From Pseudomonadota bacterium (GTDB lineage Bacteria; Pseudomonadota; Alphaproteobacteria; Acetobacterales; Acetobacteraceae): 35,247 nt of DNA. Both the position numbers and the translations under genes were made by a program. Of this stretch, positions 25,937 to 33,306 are shown in pieces; position 1 is the first letter of the stretch; every line of letters starts with the position of its first letter. The DNA lies in assembly GCA_021801255.1 (NCBI GenBank), contig JAJYYH010000060.1, positions 1-35,247 of the forward strand. The letters are read 5' to 3'. The notes below the pieces were generated by a model. It was not told the DNA's origin. It saw nothing but the letters and a program-made list of their open reading frames with translations, and searched no databases.

Positions 25937-26737
25937 CATCAGATGCTGGCCGCCATCGACCGGGATGATGGTACCGGTGATGCGCCGCGCGGCATCGCTG
26001 GCGAGGAAGGCGGCAAGATTGCCGACATCCTCGATCTCGGCGAGGTGATGCTCGGGCGCTTCCGCCGCGGCGCGGGCCATCAGCTCGTCGAACCGGTCGA
26101 TGCCGCTCGCCGCGCGGGTGCGGATCGGCCCGGGTGAGAGGGCATTGACGCGGATGCCCTTGGGGCCCAGCTCGGCGGCGATATAGCGCACACTGCTTTC
26201 GAGCGCGGCCTTCACCGGCCCCATGAGATTATAGTGTTCGACCACACGTTCTGAGCCGTAGAAGCTCACCGCGAGCAACGCCCCGCCCGCCGGCATCAAT
26301 GGTTCCGCGAGATGCGCCATGCGGATGAAAGAGTGGCAGGAGACATCCATCGCCACCGTGAAACCGGCCGCCGAGCAATCGGTGACACGGCCATGCAGAT
26401 CCTCGCGCGGGGCGAAGGCGATGGCGTGCAACAGGAAATCGAGGCGGCCCCAGGACGCGGTGATACGGGCGAACACCGCTTCCAACTGGCCGGGAGCACG
26501 GACATCGCAAGGCAGGATAAGCGCGGCGCCGAGCGGTTCGGCGACGGCGCGGACGAAGGGTTCCGCCTTGTCGTTAAGATAGGTAACGGCAAGCTCGGCG
26601 CCGGCCTGGGCGAAAATCCGGGCGCAGCCGGCGGCGATGCTTTGCTGATTGGCGATGCCCAGGATCAAACCGCGCTTGCCGCGCAGATCGACGACCGGGG
26701 GCGTGCCCGCGCCCATCGGCCTGGCATCGCCCGCCAT
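25931..26737 (-). CDS. fabI: Enoyl-ACP reductase FabI-like protein
   Basis: FabI reduces enoyl-ACP in fatty acid synthesis with NAD(P)H. The ATG at 26737, two bases after the phasin stop region, gives about 268 residues; a start seven codons later (26716) is possible. It has the FabI-type nucleotide motif (GLILGIANQQSIAAG), the YGSERVVEHYNLMGPVK catalytic tyrosine/lysine block, and NALSPGPIRTRAASGI. In relatives a FabI paralogue lies next to phosphotransacetylase and PHA synthase genes, so it may serve acyl-chain or PHA metabolism rather than essential lipid synthesis. Confidence 0.88.
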   Translation of the reverse strand: MAGDARPMGAGTPPVVDLRGKRGLILGIANQQSIAAGCARIFAQAGAELAVTYLNDKAEPFVRAVAEPLGAALILPCDVRAPGQLEAVFARITASWGRLDFLLHAIAFAPREDLHGRVTDCSAAGFTVAMDVSCHSFIRMAHLAEPLMPAGGALLAVSFYGSERVVEHYNLMGPVKAALESSVRYIAAELGPKGIRVNALSPGPIRTRAASGIDRFDELMARAAAEAPEHHLAEIEDVGNLAAFLASDAARRITGTIIPVDGGQHLMA

Positions 26738-26738
26738 C

Positions 26739-27179
26739 TCAGGCGGCTTTGCTCGGGGTGCTGCGCGGAGCCGGCGCCGCCGTCTGCTTGCTGTTTGCCT
26801 CCGTCGCCGCGGCGCCACCCCAGCCGCTCAATCCGCTGGCCGCGGCATCGAAAAAGCAATCAAACAGCTCATCGGAAATCGTCCGCATGGCCTCGACCGA
26901 GCGGTGATAGCGGCGTTTGGCGAGGGCGATCTGCTGCGCCGGCAACAGCGCGTTGGTGCCGGCTTCACGGAGTTCCGCGAGATCGGCGTAGTGATCGCCC
27001 ATCAGTTGCTGCATCAGCCCCATCTGGTGCTGCGAGGCCGAAATCATGCCCTGCACGAGCCGCCCATTGGCCTCGTTCATGCGCTGCCAAGCCACGCCCA
27101 TGTCCGCCGGCTGGCTGCTGCCAGCGGGAGCCGCAAGCAGATTGGGCAGCGCAAACAGGCTGGAACCGAAATCCGACAT
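26739..27179 (-). CDS. Phasin-family protein
   Basis: Phasins coat polyhydroxyalkanoate granules and control their size. The ATG at 27179 is preceded by AGGAGA and gives 146 residues. The protein is mostly amphipathic helix rich in Ala, Gln and Met (RLVQGMISASQHQMGLMQQL), followed by an alanine/proline tail, as in phasins. It is the likely first gene of a phasin-fabI unit. An FNR/FixK-type site (27249-27262) and a minus-strand -10-like GATAAG (27226-27221) lie upstream, with the site centred about 41.5 bases before the predicted transcription start. Confidence 0.75.
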   Translation of the reverse strand: MSDFGSSLFALPNLLAAPAGSSQPADMGVAWQRMNEANGRLVQGMISASQHQMGLMQQLMGDHYADLAELREAGTNALLPAQQIALAKRRYHRSVEAMRTISDELFDCFFDAAASGLSGWGGAAATEANSKQTAAPAPRSTPSKAA

Positions 27180-27220
27180 CACGTTTCTCCTCATGTTGGG
27201 GAATGAAAACTCTCATTCCT

Positions 27221-27262
27221 CTTATCCACCGCGGCGGCGGCGCGGGCTTTGATTGGGGTCAA
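27221..27262 (-). promoter_or_regulatory. FNR/FixK-type operator and -10 box upstream of the phasin gene
   Basis: TTGATtgggGTCAA (27249-27262) matches the FNR/FixK consensus. On the minus strand a GATAAG -10-like hexamer lies at 27226-27221. With a start about seven bases downstream (27214), the operator centre falls at -41.5, the classic position for activation. The phasin ATG is at 27179. Confidence 0.78.
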
Positions 27263-27322
27263 TTTCCCCCGATTGTCCGCCCTTCGCGCCGATTCTCGCG
27301 AGAACTTGATCATTGCCGCCCG

Positions 27323-28759
27323 CTATGCCGTCGCGGAGCCCGCCCCGGCCGCGCCCGCCATGCGGCCTCGCGTCAGCAGCACAGCGACCGCGCAGGAGGC
27401 GATGCGGGTGCGCGCCGAGTCGGCGCGGCTGGTCAGCACGATCGGCACCCGCGCCCCAAGCACCACCCCGGCGGCATCGGCGCCGGCGAGAAAGGTGAGC
27501 TGCTTGGCGAGCATGTTGCCGGCTTCGAGATCGGGTACGACGAGGATGTCGGCGCGGCCGGCGACATTCGAGATGATGCCCTTCTCGCGCGCCGCCTCGA
27601 CGCTCACGGCGTTGTCGAAAGCCAGCGGGCCATCGACATCGGCGCCGGTGATCTGCCCGCGATCGGCCATTTTGCACAAGGCCGCGGCATCGAGCGTCGA
27701 GCGCAGCTTGGGATTGACGGTCTCGACCGCGGAAAGAATGGCCACGCGCGGCCGCTCGATCCCCATCGCCTGGGCGAGATCGACGGCGTTCTGCACGATG
27801 TCGCGCTTTTCCTCGAGCGTCGGCGCGATATTGACCGCGGCGTCAGTGATCAGCAGCGGCCGGTCGTGGCCGGGCACGTCCATCATATAGACGTGGCTGA
27901 TGCGCCGCGCCGTGCCGAGGCCGGTCATGGGGTTGACCACGGCGTGCATCAGCTGATCGGTATGCAGCGATCCTTTCATCAGGATCTCGGCCTTGGCCGC
28001 GCGCACCAGGGCGGTCGCGGCTTCGGCGCTCGCCGGCGCATCGGCCGCGGCGATGAGTTCGAACGATGTGAGATCGGCCTTGGCCGCCCCTGCTGCGGCG
28101 CGGATTTTGTCCAGCGGGCCGATCAGCACGGGGGTGATCAGCCCGGCCGCCGCCGCCTCGACCGCCGCCTCGATGGCCAACGCATCACAGGGATAGACGA
28201 TCGCGGTGCGCGGCGGCGTGCCTGCGGCGGCCTTGGCCACCAGTTCCTGGAAACGGGTGTGCCGGCTCAGGCGGATCTCGGGGGGTTCGATGCGTGGGCG
28301 GCGGATTTTCTCGACCGGCGCCTTGACCTCGGCGCTGCCCGTCAGCACCTCGACGCCCGCCTGGTTGGTGCAGCGGCAATCGAGCAGGACATGCCCATGC
28401 GCACGCTTTTCGCGCACCGTGACGCTGGCGGTGATGGTATCGCCGATGCTGACGGGGTGAAGAAACCGCAGCTCCTGGGCGATATAGATCGTGCCCGGCC
28501 CCGGCAGGCGGGTGCCGAGCACCGCCGAGATCAGGCCCGCGCTCCACATGCCGTGCGCGATGACGTGATGAAAGAGATCGGTCGCGGCATAGGCGGGATC
28601 GAGATGGGCCGGGTTCACATCGCCCGAGACGGCGGCGAAAAGCTGGATATCATCGGCGGTCAGGGTGCGGCTCAGCGCAGCGCTGTCGCCCACCGCGATC
28701 TCATCGAAAGTTCGGTTTTCGATCATCGCCTCGGTATGCTCGGTGCTGGTGCGATCCAT
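27323..28759 (-). CDS. Fused MaoC-type enoyl-CoA hydratase and phosphate acetyl/butyryltransferase
   Basis: The 478-residue frame (a later ATG beginning MIENRTFDEIAVGD is the alternative start) has two domains. The N-terminal 150 residues form a MaoC/R-specific hydratase fold with AAVSGDVNPAHLDPAYAA. The C-terminal 300 form a phosphotransacetylase/phosphotransbutyrylase domain (HVYMMDVPGHDRPLLITDAAVNI and the later NVAGRADILVVPDLEAGNML). The fusion is known in alphaproteobacteria, where it converts acyl-CoA and acyl-phosphate. It follows phaC by 9 bases. The acetate kinase usually next to it is not present here. Confidence 0.88.
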   Translation of the reverse strand: MDRTSTEHTEAMIENRTFDEIAVGDSAALSRTLTADDIQLFAAVSGDVNPAHLDPAYAATDLFHHVIAHGMWSAGLISAVLGTRLPGPGTIYIAQELRFLHPVSIGDTITASVTVREKRAHGHVLLDCRCTNQAGVEVLTGSAEVKAPVEKIRRPRIEPPEIRLSRHTRFQELVAKAAAGTPPRTAIVYPCDALAIEAAVEAAAAGLITPVLIGPLDKIRAAAGAAKADLTSFELIAAADAPASAEAATALVRAAKAEILMKGSLHTDQLMHAVVNPMTGLGTARRISHVYMMDVPGHDRPLLITDAAVNIAPTLEEKRDIVQNAVDLAQAMGIERPRVAILSAVETVNPKLRSTLDAAALCKMADRGQITGADVDGPLAFDNAVSVEAAREKGIISNVAGRADILVVPDLEAGNMLAKQLTFLAGADAAGVVLGARVPIVLTSRADSARTRIASCAVAVLLTRGRMAGAAGAGSATA

Positions 28760-28768
28760 GGACAGTCC

Positions 28769-30550
28769 TCAAGGTTGCAGAACGTAGCTGCCCGGCGCAT
28801 CAAGGCCGGCGGGATAGCCCGCCTTGGCATTGCCGAGCGCCGGGGCTGGGCCGGGCGGGCCGGAATGGGCGGCGAGCCAGAGCGTCCATTGCGGCCACCA
28901 CGAGCCTTCATGGGCGGTGGTGGTCTCCAGCCATTGCTCGGGGCCGAGATAGTGCGCCCCCGGGAGGCGCTGCTGCAGCCGGAAATGGCGGCGCGGATGG
29001 CCGGGCTCGCTGACAATGCCGGCGTTATGGCCGCCGGAAGTGAGCGCGAAAGTAATATCGCCCTCGTTGAGCAGATGAATTTTATAGACCGAACGCCAGG
29101 GCGCCACGTGGTCGCTCTCGGTGCCGACGACGAAGAACGGCACCGCGATATCGCCGACCGAAACCGGGCGCCCACCGGCCATCAACCTACCTTCCGCGAG
29201 GTCATTATTGAGGAACAACCAGCGCAGATATTCCGAGTGCATGCGATAGGGCATGCGCGTGGTATCGGCGTTCCAGGCCATCAGATCATTGGGATGCTCG
29301 CGCACGCCGAGGAGATATTCCTTGACCAGGCGCGACCAGATGAGATCGCGCGAGCGCAGCAACTGAAAGGCGCCGGCCATCTGGCGATTGTCGAGATAGC
29401 CTTCCTCCCACATCAGATCCTCAAGAAAGGCGAGCTGGCTTTCGGTGATGAAAAGCTGCAACTCGCCAGCCTCGGTGAAATCGGTCTGCGCGGCGAACAG
29501 GGTGACACTGGCGAGCCGCGTGTCGTTATCGCGCGCCATCGCCGCGGCGGCGATGGCGAGCAGCGTGCCGCCCAGGCAATAGCCGCAGGCATGCACCGCA
29601 CGCGAACCGCAGATCGCATTCACCGCGTCGAGCGCCGCCATCACGCCGCTCAGGCGATAATCCTCCATACCGAGATCACGCTGTTCCTTGCCGGGATTGC
29701 GCCACGAGATACAAAATACCGTGTGGCCCTCGCCCACGAGATAGCGGATCAGTGAATTCTGCGGAGAAAGATCGAGAATGTAATATTTCATGATCCAGGC
29801 CGGCACGATCAGCACGGGCTCAGGCCGAACCTCAGGGGTGCTCGGACGGTATTGGATCAGTTCCATCAGTTCATTGCGGAACACCACCTTGCCGGGCGTC
29901 GCTGCGATGTCCTTGCCGACGCGCAACGGTAGGCGCGCGCTTCCGGCGAGGGCGTCGGTGGTATCGGCGAGCAGATTGCGCCAGCCGGCGAGGAAATTGG
30001 TGCCGCCCGAGCGGACCGTCGCCTCGAAAACTTCCGGGTTGAGAAGGGGCATGTTGGAGGGCGAAAAGACATCGAGGGCTTGCCGGATGAGAAAGGAAAT
30101 CAGGCGCTGATTGCCGGGATCGACGCCGCGCAAGGTCTGGGTGGCCTCGTCCCACCAGCGCTCCATGCGCAGGAAACCTTGTTCGAAAAGCGAAAACGGC
30201 GGTTCCCGCCAGCCGGGATGGACGAAGCGATGGTCCATGGCGCCGGGGTTGACGCGCTCGCCACCGAGCCCCAGGGCGTCGCGCCACAGCATGGCCCATT
30301 CCTCGACGGCATGCCGCGCGAGTTCGGCCCGCCGTGCCGGCCGATTGAGGAGATGCACCCACCAGTCGAAGCCGGCGAGCCCGATCGCGACGGGGGAAAA
30401 CCCGCCGGTGAGCCGCGCTTCGGCGGCGTGGATCATGCGGTCGAGTTCGACCGCACCGGGTATCGCGGGGAGGGCGGGCGAAGCAGCGGGGACATCGGGC
30501 GGCATCGCGGCCGCGCGCGGAGGGGGCGATATCTGGTTCATCGGTCTCAC
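28769..30550 (-). CDS. phaC: Class I-type polyhydroxyalkanoate synthase
   Basis: PhaC polymerises 3-hydroxyacyl-CoA into storage granules. The 593-residue protein has the lipase-like box GYCLGG with nucleophile C325, D480 in GTESDHVAPW and H508 in SGGHNAGIV, the full catalytic triad. Tryptophan-rich stretches (AWNADTTRMPYRMHSEYL) fit the family. Translation may begin at GTG 30550, which overlaps the upstream stop in GTGA, or at ATG 30541. In some rhizobia a PHA synthase-like gene precedes pta and fabI, so a divergent storage role is possible. Confidence 0.93.
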   Translation of the reverse strand: MRPMNQISPPPRAAAMPPDVPAASPALPAIPGAVELDRMIHAAEARLTGGFSPVAIGLAGFDWWVHLLNRPARRAELARHAVEEWAMLWRDALGLGGERVNPGAMDHRFVHPGWREPPFSLFEQGFLRMERWWDEATQTLRGVDPGNQRLISFLIRQALDVFSPSNMPLLNPEVFEATVRSGGTNFLAGWRNLLADTTDALAGSARLPLRVGKDIAATPGKVVFRNELMELIQYRPSTPEVRPEPVLIVPAWIMKYYILDLSPQNSLIRYLVGEGHTVFCISWRNPGKEQRDLGMEDYRLSGVMAALDAVNAICGSRAVHACGYCLGGTLLAIAAAAMARDNDTRLASVTLFAAQTDFTEAGELQLFITESQLAFLEDLMWEEGYLDNRQMAGAFQLLRSRDLIWSRLVKEYLLGVREHPNDLMAWNADTTRMPYRMHSEYLRWLFLNNDLAEGRLMAGGRPVSVGDIAVPFFVVGTESDHVAPWRSVYKIHLLNEGDITFALTSGGHNAGIVSEPGHPRRHFRLQQRLPGAHYLGPEQWLETTTAHEGSWWPQWTLWLAAHSGPPGPAPALGNAKAGYPAGLDAPGSYVLQP

Positions 30551-31086
30551 GCCTTGGAAAGGGGACCAGCGATGGCGGACACGCTCGCCGGACGGGGCGG
30601 TTTCAGGGTCGCGCGCGGGCGGGGCGCGACTTCTGATCGGGCAGGGGGAAACTCCTTGACCAATAGGGTTCCGGCGCGACGGTGGCCGGCGGCAACCAGC
30701 GTCTCGGAGCCATTTCCTGGTGGATCACATACCACGCATTCGATCGCCACGCAGCCCAATTCGCGCGCCAGATCATCAAGATGGCGCGAGAGCGCGGCCA
30801 CCACGCCCTCGCCGTCGAGCAGGTCGAAGGCGATGAAATGGCTCACCCACAGCACCTTGCCGCGTTGCAAATCGGCTTGTTGGCTATAGCAGAACAGCCC
30901 GACCGGCCGCGCCGCGCGATGCTCGGCGATGACAATGCCACGCCTCGGCGGGCGCCGCGCTGCGTTGATGGCGCTGGCGAGCCGGTTCCACGCCGCCAGC
31001 CGCAGTCCCGGTGCGACGTGGCGGATGAGCGGGTAGGCGGTATAGGCTTCCTCACGTGAGAGCAAGCGGGTGCGATAGAGCGCCAT
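30547..31086 (-). CDS. GNAT-like acetyltransferase, first gene of the phaC operon
   Basis: The 179-residue protein begins MALYRTRLLSREEAYTAYPL and shows the general GNAT layout: an N-terminal helix, a beta core with RGIVIAEHRAARPVGLFCYS, and a helix after VSHFIAFDLLDGEGVVAALSR. The acetyl-CoA loop is not fully clear, so the activity is tentative. GAGGA precedes the ATG. Its stop overlaps phaC by up to four bases, so it is part of the same transcript. The FNR-type site at 31141-31154 is about 61 bases upstream of the start. Confidence 0.7.
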   Translation of the reverse strand: MALYRTRLLSREEAYTAYPLIRHVAPGLRLAAWNRLASAINAARRPPRRGIVIAEHRAARPVGLFCYSQQADLQRGKVLWVSHFIAFDLLDGEGVVAALSRHLDDLARELGCVAIECVVCDPPGNGSETLVAAGHRRAGTLLVKEFPPARSEVAPRPRATLKPPRPASVSAIAGPLSKA

Positions 31087-31140
31087 GCGTCCTCGTGCAT
31101 TCCAGGAGCACCCTTGTGCGCCGCTTCACGCCCGCGATCT

Positions 31141-31154
31141 TTGACCCAAGTCAA
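31141..31154. promoter_or_regulatory. FNR/FixK-type operator in the acetyltransferase-phaC / fnr divergent gap
   Basis: TTGACccaaGTCAA is a perfect palindrome in its five-base arms and fits TTGAY-N4-RTCAA. It is centred at 31147.5, about 61 bases from the acetyltransferase start and 63 from the regulator ATG. A minus-strand CACAAG at 31118-31113 is a plausible -10 for the phaC-side promoter. It may serve the regulator by autoregulation. Confidence 0.8.
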
Positions 31155-31210
31155 CCCCGGAGCCCGGACGCTTGCGGCGGGCGGGGGGCAGTGTTATCGA
31201 AAGGCCGGAC

Positions 31211-31990
31211 ATGCGGGAGCAGGCCATGGCCCTGAGTATTGCCGCCCGGAGCGCGGTCGCTGGCCAGATGCGGGCAAGCGAGGCAGCGTCCCCGCCGCTC
31301 GTCACGCCCGAGGCTTGCGCGCGGTGCGAAGCCCGCGAGGTCAGCGTGTGCAGCGTCCTCTCCGGCGACGATCTCGCTCGGCTGTCGCATATCTCTGTCG
31401 TCTCCACCGTCGGCGAGGGCGAAACCTTCATCACCGAGGGCGACCCGGCCGATCACTTTTTCAATATCACCGCCGGCACCGCGAAGCTCTACAAGCTCCT
31501 GCCGGACGGGCGATGCCAAGTGACCGGGTTCGCCCGCACCGGGGATTTTCTCGGTCTCGCCGCCGGCGCCGTCTATGTGTTCAGCGCCGAGGCGCTGGAG
31601 CCGGTGCGGTTCTGCCGTTTCGCGCGGAGCAAGCTGCGCGGCTTCCTGCGCGACTGCCCGGAGATGGAGCGGCGTCTGCTCGATCTCGCGCGCAACGAGC
31701 TGGTTCTGGCGCAGGAACAGATGCTGTTGCTCGGGCGCAAGCGCGCGCGCGAGCGGCTGGCCTCGTTTCTGCTCTCCTGGCAGCAGCGTGCCGCCCCGGG
31801 GCCGGGCAATCGCCTGATGCTGCCGATGACCCGCACCGATATCGCCGATTATCTCGGCCTCACCATCGAGACCATCAGCCGCACTCTCTCGGCCTTCAAG
31901 AAGACCCGGCTGATCGCCCAGACGGCCCTTTCGGAACTCATCATCCTCAACGGCACCGAACTCGCCGCCATCGCCGCGGGGGATCGCTAG
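31211..31990 (+). CDS. FnrN-type Crp/Fnr transcription regulator with likely [4Fe-4S] cluster
   Basis: A 259-residue regulator (ATG at 31211; ATG at 31226 is also possible). N-terminal C36, C39 and C47 (CARCEAREVSVC) follow the C-x2-C-x7-C spacing of FnrN proteins, and C135 in PVRFCRF lies where E. coli FNR has its fourth ligand. The C-terminal HTH ends TIETISRTLSAF, giving E220, S223 and R224, the contacts that read TTGAT-type half sites. An FNR-type palindrome precedes it. FnrN-type regulators activate microaerobic and anaerobic genes; here the ubi and pha sites are obvious candidate targets. Confidence 0.9.
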   Translation: MREQAMALSIAARSAVAGQMRASEAASPPLVTPEACARCEAREVSVCSVLSGDDLARLSHISVVSTVGEGETFITEGDPADHFFNITAGTAKLYKLLPDGRCQVTGFARTGDFLGLAAGAVYVFSAEALEPVRFCRFARSKLRGFLRDCPEMERRLLDLARNELVLAQEQMLLLGRKRARERLASFLLSWQQRAAPGPGNRLMLPMTRTDIADYLGLTIETISRTLSAFKKTRLIAQTALSELIILNGTELAAIAAGDR

Positions 31991-32007
31991 GCGCTGCCTT
32001 GCTGCCT

Positions 32008-33108
32008 TTATGTGACGCGATAGCGCCGGATGACCTCCGGGTCGGGGTCGGCACCGATTCCCGGGCCAGTCGGGATGGTGATCGCGCCATCCGCCTCGGG
32101 CAGGCCGACCGGACCAAAAAACGGCGCCTCCAACGTCACGCCGAAGCACTCGATCATCTCGATGGCGGGGAAAAGGGCGGCCATTTGCAGGCTGGCGAGC
32201 AGGCCGGGGCCGAAATAGGGCGAATGAGGGGCAAGCTCTTTGCCGTGCAGCTCGGCTTGCAGCGCGACTTTGAGAAAACCGCTGATGCCGCCCATCTTGG
32301 TCACGCTAGGCTGCAGGAAATCGAGCGCGGGGCTCGCGGCGAGCGGACGGAATTGCCAGGCATTGCCGATATTCTCGCCCGCCGCGAGCTTCATGCCCGG
32401 GAGTGCTGAGCGGAGCCGCGCCAGGCCCGCGAGATCCTCGGGCGGCCAGACCGGCTCCTCCAGCCAGCGCAGATCATAGGGCAGCAGCCGCCGCGCCATG
32501 GCGAGCGCTTCCGCCGGGCGCCAGGCGCAGTTGACATCGAGCATCAGCGCGATGGCGTCCCCCAACACCTCGCGCGCCGCCGCCACCGTCTCGATCGTGA
32601 TCTCGTGCAGCTTCACCGCGCCAAACCCGCGCTCGCGCGCTTTTGCACAGGCTTTGCGCACATGTTCGGCTGCGTTCAGCCGCAACAGGCTGGTGTAGGC
32701 GGGGACACGCGGCCGCCCGCCTCCCCCGAGCAGGGCAGCGACGGGCAAACCGGCGCGCTTACCGGCGAGATCCCAGAGCGCGATGTCGAGCCCCGAAAGC
32801 GCGTATTGCGCCGGGCCGGCGCGGCCGAAGAGATGCAGATGGCGCGCGAGATCCTCGATCAGCGCCGCGATATCGGTGGCATCGCGGCCGAGTGCGAGCG
32901 GGGCCAGGGTTTGTTCCACCGCCGCGACCGTGGCGGGCGCGATGTTATAGCCGAACGCCTCGCCCCAGCCAATACGCCCATCCTCGGTCTCGACCCGCAC
33001 CAGGACATGGGTGAGCGCCGACCAGATGACGCCGCCGAAGCCGGTGGGCGGCCCGTCATGGTGGATCGGCACGGCCACCGGTATCGCCTCGATCCGGGTA
33101 ATCCGCAT
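32008..33108 (-). CDS. Enolase-superfamily mandelate racemase/muconate lactonizing-type enzyme
   Basis: The ATG at 33108, preceded by AGGGGGA, gives 366 residues (MRITRIEAIPVAVP). The metal ligands appear as D191, E217/E218 and E245, with H295 near the barrel end. The KxK motif of mandelate racemase reads K166-L-H168, so the second acid/base lysine is replaced by histidine, and a racemase reaction is unlikely. The substrate is unknown. The gene converges on the Fnr regulator with 17 bases between them and diverges from the acyl-CoA synthetase. Confidence 0.85.
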   Translation of the reverse strand: MRITRIEAIPVAVPIHHDGPPTGFGGVIWSALTHVLVRVETEDGRIGWGEAFGYNIAPATVAAVEQTLAPLALGRDATDIAALIEDLARHLHLFGRAGPAQYALSGLDIALWDLAGKRAGLPVAALLGGGGRPRVPAYTSLLRLNAAEHVRKACAKARERGFGAVKLHEITIETVAAAREVLGDAIALMLDVNCAWRPAEALAMARRLLPYDLRWLEEPVWPPEDLAGLARLRSALPGMKLAAGENIGNAWQFRPLAASPALDFLQPSVTKMGGISGFLKVALQAELHGKELAPHSPYFGPGLLASLQMAALFPAIEMIECFGVTLEAPFFGPVGLPEADGAITIPTGPGIGADPDPEVIRRYRVT

Positions 33109-33306
33109 TTTTCCCCCTATTCTGCGCCCGTGTGCATGGTCGCGGCCGAGCTTGCGCAGCAACCACCCGAGGCGCAAGCCGTCGCCCCGGATCTTTGATT
33201 GATTGGGCCGCGTGATGGGGGTGCGCTTGTCGCCGGGCGGCAATCGCGAGCATTATTGGTTGCAGCCGCGCTCGGTTCGATGCGCGGCGTCGGGGAGGGT
33301 CGCGCC

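Noticed and set aside
26312-29755. Long plus-strand open frame of about 1147 codons
   Set aside because: It lies antisense to fabI, phasin, MaoC-Pta and part of phaC. Its composition is Arg/Ala/Gly-rich with no domain, as expected for the shadow of GC-rich genes.
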